Below, one piece after another: positions 1 to 10,637 of a DNA stretch of 64,000 nt. The DNA comes from Xiphias gladius (taxonomy: Eukaryota; Chordata; Actinopteri; Istiophoriformes; Xiphiidae). The number at the start of each line of letters is the position of its first letter. Positions within the stretch are counted from its first letter, which is position 1. Location of the stretch: NCBI RefSeq assembly GCF_016859285.1, contig NC_053409.1, positions 21,771,976 to 21,835,975 on the forward strand. Direction: 5' to 3'. The position numbers and the translations under genes are program-made. The notes beneath the pieces are model-generated. The model was not told the origin of the DNA. It saw only the letters and a program-made list of their open reading frames with translations, and searched no databases.

Positions 1-635
1 GTGTGTGTGTAAGGCCTAGTCTGATGACATTATCAGGGTTGGTGATCTGTTCTGTAATTGCCTGCTGCTGACACGGCAGTGAGGCTGATATGGCTGCAGA
101 ATAAACAGGCTGTTAACAAGTAGAGGGAGCTCGTCTCCACTTGATCCACGCAGCACAGCGTGACATCTGGACTGGACGAATCACAGAGAGGAGGCAAGAG
201 AAAGGCGCGGAGGCTGGGAATGAGGGATGCATAAAACCTGCAGTGAAATATGGAGGGAGAGGAGAGGGAGGCAGAGAGAAGGGAGAAGTGGGGAGTAAAG
301 CATGTGACAGACCGAAAGAAATGTAGAAAAAGAAACCAGAGGTGGTGCTAAGGTCCACAGATTTCATATATTGTGATATTTACCTCATTTTTTTCATTAC
401 TCCATTGCAAAATATATTCAACTCACTAATTTTTCCTCGAAATAAAGAGTTGAATTACTCAGAAAACCAGTCAAATTGAAGAAATAAATCTGGTTTCTTT
501 CTACCCGTAAATTGTGTATCTGTATGTAAAAGTAGCAACTTTGCAGAAATAGATACACAAGCACAGAGTATGAGAGGATGATGGCAGATTCGGAGAGTCA
601 GCCACCAAGTGGACTGAAGATGATGACCTTACCTT

Positions 636-1077
636 ATGTTAAACACTCTCGACAACAGACTGGACAAGAAATGCAACACAGCGGCTGTCTATGGGAAGGG
701 ACAGAGAAGACTCCACTTCCAGAAGAAGCTTTGGTCCTTTAATGTGTGCAGCACGATGTTGCGGATCTCTTACCAGTGGCCATTAGCTGCAGTCATCAGT
801 CATCAGTCATCAGTCATCAGAGCCAGTGACACCAACAAAGTGAACAAACTGATCGGGAAGGCCGGCTCTGCGCTGGGGACTTCTCTGGATCTTTGGCTGT
901 GGGTGGGGGGTGCTGCTGCACGAAACTGTTGAACTTCGTGGAGAACATCTCGCATCCCCTCCACCACCTGCTGGTCAAACAGCGGAGGCTTCCTCAGCTC
1001 CGCTGTGACAAGGAAGGCTACAGGAAGTCATTCCTGCCAGATGCCATCAACTGCTCAACTGCTCACCTGGACTGTTT
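636..1077 (+). mobile_element. Decayed non-LTR retrotransposon (LINE) ORF2 3' fragment
   Basis: Conceptual translation in shifting frames gives CNTAAVYGKGQRRLHFQKKL, WSFNVCSTMLRISYQ, then NKLIGKAGSALG, ENISHPLHHLL and YRKSFLPDAIN. This series is typical of the region after the reverse transcriptase domain in fish L2/CR1/Rex1-like LINEs. At least two frame changes break it, and a short ATCAGTC tandem (791-820) replaces part of the expected sequence. It is 5'-truncated, as LINE copies usually are. The clade assignment is uncertain. Confidence 0.75.
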
Positions 1078-1139
1078 TATTCATCACATTATGTATCACA
1101 TCTCTTATATATTATATTATTCTCAGCTTTTTTGTGAGG

Positions 1140-1142
<3 letters not shown>

Positions 1143-1190
<48 letters not shown>
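1143..1190 (+). repeat. (TA)n microsatellite
   Basis: A 48-bp TA run with one G interruption, just after the LINE fragment. Confidence 0.95.
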
Positions 1191-1191
<1 letters not shown>

Positions 1192-2231
1192 CCACCCAAC
1201 TTGCAGTAATGTACAGTGTATTATAGTATATTATATTACAATTAGTCTAGTCTGTTTAGTTATTATATAAAATTTAGCCTTTAATTGCATAGTGTTCACT
1301 GTTTCTGATTTATGTGAAGTGGCTGCTGCAACTCTATCTATCTATACAGAAGATACATTTCTACAAAGAATCACATTGACTAGATGGGCCAGAACCAGAA
1401 CACCCTTAATGAGTTTGGGAAGTATTTGTTTTTGATATGTGACGACAGAATATTGCTCTAAAACAGAAATGCACGGGGCAGAAAAATTTCAGGGCCCTGT
1501 TATTGTTTTATGCTGAAATGTAGTAATGTACTGTGTTTGATTTATCTCGGGGAAAGTAGCTTAATTTAAACAATACAAACAATCCTTAAAAGTCCATTTG
1601 TTAGCAGATCTACCTCAAATAAGATGTCAGACTAAAGGGTCACGGGGCCCTCAAACTTTTTCAGTTCCAGGACAGAAAACATTATATTTGGCCCACAATT
1701 TCCAAAGTTAGTCCCTTTTTTAAGCATTTTTGGGCATTTTTTTTTAGCTATTATGGGTTATTGACAATACTGAGATGACAGGAAACGATGGGGGAGAGAG
1801 AGATGAGGAATGAGATGCAGCAATGGTCCACGAAGTAGAATGACAAGTCAGAGATGGCACAGAGAGCGGTAGCTAAAGATAGAGGAATAAGAGAGAGGCG
1901 CAGGGAGGATGAAGGGAGAGATCCAGAGTGAAACAAAAGTAAAGGCCGTGGAGGGAGAAGCACCAGAGAGTCGGGAGGAAATAGCAGGAGGAATCAGAGT
2001 CCAGTTAATGTGAGAAACTGTCTCCAGTGAAATGCAGCATATGGCCGGATTAGGAGAGTCTCTGGTGTGTCCAGAGGCAGGTTGTCTGTCAGGGTTTTTT
2101 AGGGCTTTCCCAACCAGCCGTCATCAAAGATGAAATCAAATATGGACTCTAATAGCAGATTGATAGCTATTGGTACATTTTATTTTTCCCCTTTTTTCAG
2201 AGAGAGAAACTCGTCTCATCTAACTCACTGC

Positions 2232-2252
2232 AAAAAAAAAAAAAAAAAAAAA
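2232..2252 (+). repeat. A21 homopolymer inside a family-D fragment
   Basis: 21 consecutive A. The sequence on both sides (TCATCTAACTC before, GGAAATAGGCATATTTCCCA after) matches the right end of the family-D repeat at 13600-13925. Confidence 0.8.
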
Positions 2253-3089
2253 GGAAATAGGCATATTTCCCAAAATCTCAAACTATTGTTTTGAGAGGGA
2301 TGCCAAAGCTGAGAGAAACCAGCCGCAGGAAAGTCGTGCAAGAAAAGAGAAGCAACTCTCGGTCATATTAGGAAAAAAAAAACAGAGTGGAGAAACTCTA
2401 AAAATAAAAATAAAAAGTTTTTGTTTTTCCTGCCTGATGCAAACCACCAGATCTCCAGCTAAACTCAATTCACTGGTGCACAATATGAAAATACAGTGTT
2501 GTGCATGGAAGAGTCTGCCAATTTTCTTGGCAATGATTGTATTTGTTTACACTAATCACCCTAATATCTCAAAATGAATGTGTTAAAGATTTATTGATGT
2601 CAAAATGCTACACGTAGCGGCTTTAATTAGCTTAGCAAGATTAAAAACATGACTTTTCAACCGTGAAAGGCCTTCACCAGGATACTCGAGTGAAATCATC
2701 CAGCATTCAGTGAAATTATCAGTTCATTCAGTCTAGCGGCGCTGCCACGGAAGATTAAGCACGGCGTGTACTCAGCATTTTGACTCCTTCCGATTCCACG
2801 CCGTCAGAAACATGGATACAGCATAACAAGATGATGGACGCGTTGCACGGCCTGCATATTGAAAGATAATAAAGGCAGCCGAAGCATCCGTCTTTGTCAT
2901 CTCGCCTCTCTAACGGGCCAACTGTCAGTGTGTGTGTGTGTTTGGTGCGAGTTGAGCAGCAGTGCGGACCGGAGACGGCAGCCGCTCAGCTGCAATTCTG
3001 AACTGCTGTTATCTAACGCCTCACTCTGAGCTGCAGGAAACACTGTGACTGTCTGCTAAGGTCCCTGTGCGGTGTGTTTTCACTCACAG

Positions 3090-3091
<2 letters not shown>

Positions 3092-3144
<53 letters not shown>
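3092..3144 (+). repeat. (TG)n microsatellite
   Basis: A 53-bp uninterrupted TG run. Confidence 0.97.
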
Positions 3145-3145
<1 letters not shown>

Positions 3146-3299
3146 CAGTAGGAGTCTAAATGTCATCCAACATGCATTTGTGTGTGTGTGCTCCTTATGA
3201 AGACTGATGGCACATCCTCAGTGCAGCAGATAATGTCTCTGTGATGAAGACTCTTGGATTGGACAGTTGCAGACAACAGAGGAGCATCACTCATACCGC

Positions 3300-4930
3300 C
3301 ATCTCTCTGTCTACATCCTTCCATTATTGCACATATCCATCCTCTGTCTGCTCATCTGTCCATCCCTCACTTCAAACGTCGCCATCATCTCATTCAGCCA
3401 CGCTCACGCTCTTCCTTCTCCTTTCTCACATCCTGCTGTCCTTCCTTTTTCAGCCAGGGTCGGTCTGTCGGACCCCGTCTTTGGTCGAAACTGAAATATT
3501 TAAACAACTGTTGGGTGGATTTCCAAAATGTTTTATTTTTACCAATGGTCCCTCCATCATTTCATCCCTCTGTTGTTATAACCTGCAGTCCTTCCTCTTT
3601 TCCATATTCCATTTCTGTCAACTTCTCCATCCATCTATTAATTTATGGATCAGTTCATTCTTAAATTTATTGACCTAATCTCTCCATTCTCCCTTCCCTC
3701 CATTCTCTCCTTTGTTCTATACATCTTTCTCCCGTCTTTCCATGCATCCATCACTCCATTATCCCATCCAGTCACACATCATCCATCCTTCCACCAATTC
3801 CTGCATAACTCAGTCTTTACAGTCCACCTTTCTATATATCTACTAGTCCCTTCATCCAGCTATCCATCCTCCTAATCCCCACAAGCTCTCATCTGTCCGT
3901 CCTTTCATCCCTCTATCCTCGTGCCCAACAATTCATTAATTCTTCCATTCCTCCGTATCCCATCTTTTCTTTCATGTTCCTTCCCTATTCTTTGCTTCGG
4001 CTCCGGCTCAAACAGTGGAGCATGTTGTTCGATACTTGCAGGGTTGCAACGCCGAGCTCCTCCTGACAGTTAATCTACCTCCTTGCACAGCAGCTCCTCC
4101 ACCGTACGTGTGTGAGTGTGTGTGAATGGGTGAATATCAGGCACTTTGTAGCACTTTTCTGCTTAGTTTATTTAAATATGGTCCATTTACCATTCCTCCA
4201 TAACTCAATCACTCCTTCCTCCTCCCAGCTCGTTATCCCTCAATTCCTCCCCTCGTACCTGCACCGATCCCCGCATCCTCCCATCTCTCGATCAATCATC
4301 CATCCATCTATCCATGCTGCTATTCTCTATCCCTCCATGAATCTATTTACCATCGCTCCACTCGCTATCTCTCCATTCCTCCTTATCCCATCCTTTCTTT
4401 AATATTCCTCCCATCATCAATTCTCGCTTCTTCGATAACTTCTTCTTGATCTCCTGCCTGTGCCAACCCCGCCATCGGTCCATTGCTGAGTCCGTCCATA
4501 AACCCCTTCACCCATATATCAATTTCTCCTTTCCTCCATCCCCCAGACTTTCCCTTCTTCTGCACCTCTTTCGCACATGTCCCCATCCATCCATCCATCC
4601 ACTCCTCCTTACAAACACTGGCCCCCTCCCTTTATCCCTCTATTCATCCTCCCAATCCACACCTGCGTCCATCCATCCACTCTTCCACATCCCATCCTTT
4701 CATACCTCATCCCTATTCCATCCTTGCTTCCTCCTTTCATTCATCCCTCCATTGCTTTTGACATCCTACCCTTGCATTCCTCCTCCTCCTTTCTCTGGCA
4801 ATCTCTCCATCAGTTCTTGTTTCTGTTCCTCCCTTGCTCCATATATCCATCCAGCCGTCTTCTGCACCCACCAGGTTCTCTTTTCCTCCGTACCTATGTC
4901 CCCAATCCATCCGTCCTTCCACCCTTCCGC
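3300..4930 (+). repeat. Pyrimidine-rich degenerate (ATCC)n-like tract
   Basis: About 1.6 kb in which the + strand is dominated by C and T with very frequent CCATC, ATCCAT and TCCTCC words. Short perfect stretches such as four ATCC units lie near 4586-4602. It is interrupted at about 4000-4200 by ordinary sequence. It ends abruptly at a GC-rich patch (4925-4980). Several overlapping open frames rich in Ser, Pro, His and Leu run through it, which is expected for low-complexity C/T sequence and is not evidence of a gene. Confidence 0.8.
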
Positions 4931-5204
4931 GCGCGCCGCTCCCGGCACGGGCCCAGATCCGCCCCGGGCCTCGGCGACCAGAATAGCACTGATAAGTCAA
5001 ATGATGATGATTCCGTCTTAATGAGCTGTGGAGAGAGAAGGCGTAATTTAGCTGCGTATTGACGCTGTGACTCAGGGCCCGGCTGTGTGCGAGAGCCAGA
5101 GAGGGACTCACTCTTTTGTAACGAGACAGATCTGATTAGGCCGAGCGCGCAGGAGAACACGCTGATGATGACAACGGTTAAACACTGACACCCCACCCTA
5201 CCCC

Positions 5205-5206
<2 letters not shown>

Positions 5207-5290
<84 letters not shown>
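5207..5290 (+). repeat. (CA)n microsatellite
   Basis: An 84-bp uninterrupted CA run. Confidence 0.97.
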
Positions 5291-5294
<4 letters not shown>

Positions 5295-5680
5295 CATGTA
5301 TACACACGCTCCTCCACCCCTCCAATTACATCCCTTTGGTTAATCTTCCCTATCGCAATTGTACTGCTGGCAGAATGACAACCTTCTGGATTGTGACTGC
5401 AGTCGGTACTATAAGTCTGCCGTTGAAACACCTCTGTTTGTCTAAATGTGCATGTGTGTGTCGATTTGTGTGTGTGTGGGGGGGTTTGTTCCTTTACCAG
5501 CATTGTTCTTGTCTGGTTTCAGTGTATGTCTGGGCACATAAGTGTGTGCAAGTGTGCAAGCTGGTTGTTTGATTATCAGTCCACAGAAAATCAAAGGTGC
5601 CTCGTGGAGATTTCTTGCACACAAACTGAAATATGTTTACATTCAAACATTTCATACGACCGTTTTTTGATCTTACAACG

Positions 5681-5708
5681 CTATGGTTAGGTTTGTGCCT
5701 AACCATAG
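5681..5708 (+). repeat. Perfect 11-bp hairpin
   Basis: CTATGGTTAGG (5681-5691) and its exact reverse complement CCTAACCATAG (5698-5708), separated by the six-base loop TTTGTG. The word GTTTAGGCACAA at 7368-7379 suggests both derive from one dispersed repeat. Confidence 0.85.
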
Positions 5709-7940
5709 GTCAGGTTTGTGGATGTTGTTCCTGGGTTACAGAAACAACATCACTCCATTTAGGTTCGATGAACATTGGGGTTTGGGTTGTAGTTAACTAC
5801 TCTGTTAAACCTGCAGTATCTGATTTTTGGCACACTTGGGGGCAGCAGAAAACCAGCTGTAAGCACACCTTTTGTGTGGATGTAGTGAACTTATCAATAG
5901 TTTTTCTAGTTTACACATCCAGCAGAAACAGCGCAACGTTAGCATTCATTTGGAGACAACCAAATTACGGATTTTAGCCGCTTGACAGTAAGGGAACCTT
6001 GGCTGTCATGGTTAAAATATTACATATATAAATATCGTTATTGTAACTACTTGCTTAAGGTTAGGGAATGATCGTGAATAGGTGAACGCACAGCGGTCAC
6101 CATTTCCTTTCCTGTATACAGTATGTTCAGAGCTGCGTGGTTTTGTATCTCTTTATCTCAACGCATGCGTTAGCTGCTCACTTGCCAGCCCTTTTGGTAA
6201 ATGACGTGCTGCTATTACTGACTGGGGTGTGGACACGCAGACTCACCACAGCTGGATTTACACCACACTTGGCTTCAGATCAGCGCGGCTCGGCTAGTAC
6301 TAAGGATAATGAAGCAAGTCTCCCACAGCAATTAATGCACTTAGCTGCTAATGATGATTAACTGTGGGCTGCATTTGATTTAGGAAGTTGATAAGCTGCC
6401 TCCGAACACAAACAGGTTAATTAGTATCATGTCTCGGTGAAAGAGGTTTCAGAAGGAGGCGGTCCATCCACGGAGGATGCGAACAGCTTGGTTATATCCT
6501 TCAGAGCCTCTGATCCATTAGGCAGTTTTTGTCCTTGTTTTATGAGTGTAAGGAGAAATGATGATGAAGACGTCAAAAGCAAGAGTTGTCAATGTGAATC
6601 TCCAGAGGCTGAAAGGCCTGAGAAGCCCTTCTCCTCTCTCTTCATCCACTTATGGCGTATCCTGTCATGTAATTATCTCCCTCGCTGGATGACTTTTTGA
6701 GCCTCTGTTTAGTCTTAATCATATCGTTTAGTTGTGGTTTACACTTTGCCATGGGCATCTGAGCGTGTTGTGCTGTGTCTCTGATCTGCTCAGCAGCTGC
6801 AGCATGCAGATAAACAATCGGGCAGAGTAATAATCAAAATGTTGAGAAAGGGTTGTGATATTTCTGAGCGTCTACACGAGGCACGTTTATCATCAGCATA
6901 TTTTATTTCTCTTTGTGTGGATGTATGCGGCCGGTTCTAGCTGGATGTTTAGCAGCCTCGCCCGTGACGGGTTGTCAGAATACCAGATGAGCATGGGAAA
7001 TCTGAGTGAGTGAATAGAAATCAGTCCTCCCGCCGAATACCTACCATTAAATTGAACTTTTCAGTCACAACCTCAGATTGCTCCACTGAAAAAGTCATGA
7101 AGTCAAAAGTCCAGAAAACGTTCCTCAAAAACCCAAAGGATATAAAAAAAATAAAAAAAAATTGAAGAAACCTCACAGAGGAAATTCAAACTCAAGATCC
7201 CCTCAGCTTCGCAACAAGCCCTCCAACGTAAACCACCCAAGAGGTTTAGGTTCGTCCCTACTCTCTGAAATGACCCATGGGAGCATTTCCTGAATTAGAG
7301 GCATTAGCAGAGGCAGGAGATGAACTGTTAAAAATGTTACGATGCTATGGTAAAGGTTTAGTTAGGTTTAGGCACAACAACAACTTGGCAAAGATCCCGG
7401 TTTGGGTTAAAATAAGTACTTAGGTGAAAAAAGTAAAGAGAAAAAGAATAAAACAAAATAAAGAGAAAGTTCTCACTAAATTGCCAGTTTATTAGTTTAT
7501 TACACTTAGCTAAAACTAATGCAGTCTAATACAACAGTCCTGCAATAAATCTTCCTTCATGAAGGTTCTAATGTTCAGTTTTTGTTGACAATGGTTTAGA
7601 GAGGTGTTGATTTAACTGTCTGATATAAGCCTGGATTTGCTTTTGAATATCTCATCAAAAGGACAAACAATGAACAGGGAGATTTCTATGAAGTTTGATC
7701 TCAGTTTTTAATTTATAAGAAGCACGCCCCCTTTTAGTTGTATTTTATTTGTGGGGGGATTTTTTTTGTGTTTATTGGTTTGTCGAATTTTACTTCCGTT
7801 CGCTACGTCAGTGTGCCCAGATTTCTTCCGTTACCTGTTCTTCAGTGATTCACTGTAAGATTTTGTCTTGCATTGCATTATGTTCTTCTGTTCTTTATAT
7901 AGCCCAAATCAAATGAGCTGAGCATTTCTTTGCAAGTATG

Positions 7941-7957
7941 CGTGTGGGTGTGTGTGG

Positions 7958-7994
<37 letters not shown>

Positions 7995-8011
7995 CGTGTG
8001 CGTGTGCGTGT
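7941..8011 (+). repeat. Imperfect (GT)n/(GC GT) repeat
   Basis: A 71-bp GT-rich run with CG interruptions at both ends. Confidence 0.93.
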
Positions 8012-9931
8012 TTGAGTGAATGCGTTAGACGTTCCTTCCCACTGTAATTAAGACTATTTTATTGTTTTACTGACTTTTTTAAAGCTGATTCGACTGTTGA
8101 CTTCTAAGAGCAGCTTCCAATAGCTACTATTTGCCAGATATTTTGGGCTCTATTTATGAATCTGATACTGAATAGAAAGGCCACTCAAGCAGCATTTAGG
8201 CCTTCACAAGACACTAAAACTCTCTAACATGCTAACAAGGTTTTCAGTTTGGCTGGCAGCTATTCACCGCGGGTTGAAGCAGGTTTTGTTGTTGTTTATA
8301 CACAGACCCCCGACTGAAGCTGTCAAATGAAATCTCGTCATCCTCACTTCCGCCATATTGACAGTAGCAGCTCTGGCTCTTACAAGGCAATTGAAAGTGC
8401 TTTACATAAGCATCAAGACAAAATGTAAAAGCAGCGAACGACGAGACAAAAAAACCAAACATTTAGATAGAAATTAAAAAGTTTAATAGAAAATAAAACA
8501 TAAGAAATACAAGAGTAAAAGTTACAGTGCAGTGTAAGAAAAAAAGTCATTTTGATTTAATAAAAGGAGACAAATCTTCAGCCTTAATACATAATAGAGT
8601 TTATAGCCCACCCTGTTAAATTTCAAGATTTGTAGAAGCCCCCAGCGAAGAAGAAGACCCGATTAAACGTGTTTTTATCCAACAGCACTCTGGAGGAAGC
8701 AGGAGAATTGTTGTGCAATCAAATTATACAATTGAGGCAGACACTAAGAAAGTTGTTTCACAAAATGAAAACAAGAACCAGAAAATACATCACTGTAACT
8801 GTTAACTCATCGATTCTCTCTGGTGTATTTCATATACATAAATTCAGATTTTCCAAATCTCTCCCAGATTTGTAATTATTGATTACTGGGTTCGGGAATT
8901 GAATCTGCTAATCTTATTAATAATCAGAAATGTATGCATGTAATTAATCTGCTTCAGGGGTTATTTAAAGAGATCTGAGTGAGTTGTTTAATTATGCAAT
9001 TTACTTTATATTGTCATCGGTGTTACATTTTATCATACTATTTGTGCTGTGCTTCATCTTGTTTTTTCCTCTATTGACATTCAGGGTTTCATTAATTTAA
9101 ACACAAGCTCTGTGTTGGTTTGGTTTTTCGTGTCAATTTATTATATATTTCTTTTAATTTGCTCCTAGCAGTTTTCAAAAAGAAGTTACAGATGCAGCTG
9201 CAGGAATAAAACAACAACAAGCAGAAACTTAAAGAAAAAAGCAAAAAGGGCAAAAGAAAAAACTGCAAAGGATAAAAAAAGGGAGAAATTTATTTTTAAA
9301 AAGACAGATATAAGGTGAGTTAATAATAAGAGTAGATGTATTCAAAATAACAGAGCTGCATTATAGCATTAACAAATACTATGAATTTTTTTTTATATAT
9401 TATAATTATGATGCAAGTGGTGTCTGATATAGGGTGGGAAATAAAAGTAACTGTTCTTTTCTTATATATTGGTCCAACACTACTTCATACTGAACTTGTT
9501 AAATAAGGGTTTATGTGTAAGTATTACCTCCAAACTCAGTTATCTGACTCAGCTGGGAGAAGTAAACTTTTGAATTAGTGTCATACTCTTAGCTGGAGCT
9601 CACGACGCAAAATATTCTACCATTTGTTGATTACTATTGGACATTTTTCCCCTAATAAACCTCGATTCTGCCCTCATGCCCATAAAAAGCGACAAAATAC
9701 CATATTCTTTCCTCTTCTTCAGCCAATTAAATAATCGTTGCCATATACATTACACCTCGGGGTCAATACACAGCCGTTTTCTGAGGCCGTCACAATTCTT
9801 TCATTCTTCTTAACTTGCTTTTCTCCTTATCACTGTTTCTTTCTTCCATTTCCACTGCTCATTGCTTTTTATATTTCCTCCATTCCCTCCCCCTCTTCCT
9901 CTGCCTCCTCCCTGTGTCCTCTCCTCCACAG

Positions 9932-9949
9932 CCCTGTTGTTAGCTGACG
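9932..9949 (+). CDS. slc8a3: slc8a3 18-nt cassette micro-exon (probable exon C)
   Basis: An 18-nt exon, CCCTGTTGTTAGCTGACG, follows a long pyrimidine tract ending CCACAG and precedes a consensus GTGAGT donor. With a G carried over from the previous exon and one passed to the next, it reads A-L-L-L-A-D and joins in frame to D-V-P-D-R-K-L at 12577. NCX genes have a short alternatively spliced segment with ALLL at this position of the Ca2+-regulatory loop, next to mutually exclusive exons A and B. Both flanking phases are 1 and the length is a multiple of three, so it can be skipped without a frameshift. The call rests on splice sites, phase and family match together. Confidence 0.85.
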
Positions 9950-10592
9950 GTGAGTTGTCCACTCCTGCTCTTTAAGCATCTCCACTAACATCACCTCCTC
10001 CGTGAATGGTGTGGTTGAAACATCGGCCGTAAATTTGAGGGCCTCTGTGCATGATATAAAATCCGCGATGGTTTAGAGGGTTTGTTTTGGTGCAGATGAA
10101 GATTTTAAATCAGTACTGATGTTTCTGAGAGGTTAGATATGAATAAACTGCATGCCAACTCTGTTATCTTCCTCTACTGACATTGTTACAAACTATACAT
10201 GCTCTTTTGCTGCTCTCTCCCCTCACTTAATGATGATTTGCACGCTAATCAGAGGATTAATTCATCATAAAATCCATAAATTATGTCCTCAAATCTAGAG
10301 CAAGGTACAAACGTTTGATGACCGTCAAGATAAAAACCTGCAGTTCCGAAATTAGAAATTTAATTACCTTTTTGTGATTGTGTTATTATTTTTTTTCACC
10401 ATCCTTGTCAAGGAAATTTTGGCATCTAGCGGTGCAGCACAGAGCAGGGGCATGGCTGGATAATCAAATTTTAAACATGAGCAAAAAGAAATCCCATCAG
10501 GACTTGAGGGTACACACTGTCTTGGGTGTGTAATTGATTTAGCTTAGAAGTGTGTGTATGCAGGCACTCATGTGCTGGTATATTATGCATGC

Positions 10593-10637
<45 letters not shown>

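Larger units (their letters stand above)
1..9931. other. slc8a3 intron, non-coding
   Basis: No exon could be supported before 9932. Contents: a decayed LINE piece (636-1077), a TA run (1143-1190), A21 (2232-2252), a family-D fragment (about 2180-2290), a TG run (3092-3144), a pyrimidine-rich ATCC-like tract (3300-4930), a long CA run (5207-5290), a hairpin (5681-5708), a mixed GT run (7941-8011), and some repeat-free G/C-balanced stretches (2740-2930, 4980-5170, 6240-6470) that could be conserved elements. Confidence 0.75.

Noticed and set aside
636-932. Open frame that could look like a small gene
   Set aside because: Its residues match the end of a LINE ORF2 with frameshifts, so it is a transposon relic.
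4446-5062. Overlapping Ser/Pro/His-rich open frames of up to 191 codons
   Set aside because: They arise from the pyrimidine-rich ATCC-like repeat, which rarely makes stop codons. Composition is repeat-driven in all frames.
5198-5503. Open frames with long Cys-Val or Thr-His runs, also at 25649, 28573, 36208 and 60950
   Set aside because: They are translations of (GT)n/(CA)n microsatellites. The 36208-36639 frame also contains the real map3k9 exon 36207-36319, which ends at its GT donor.
1-9931. Search for slc8a3 mutually exclusive exons A/B
   Set aside because: I looked for EEYE- and EPR/EPKW-like coding between AG and GT sites and found none. They should be upstream of the window.
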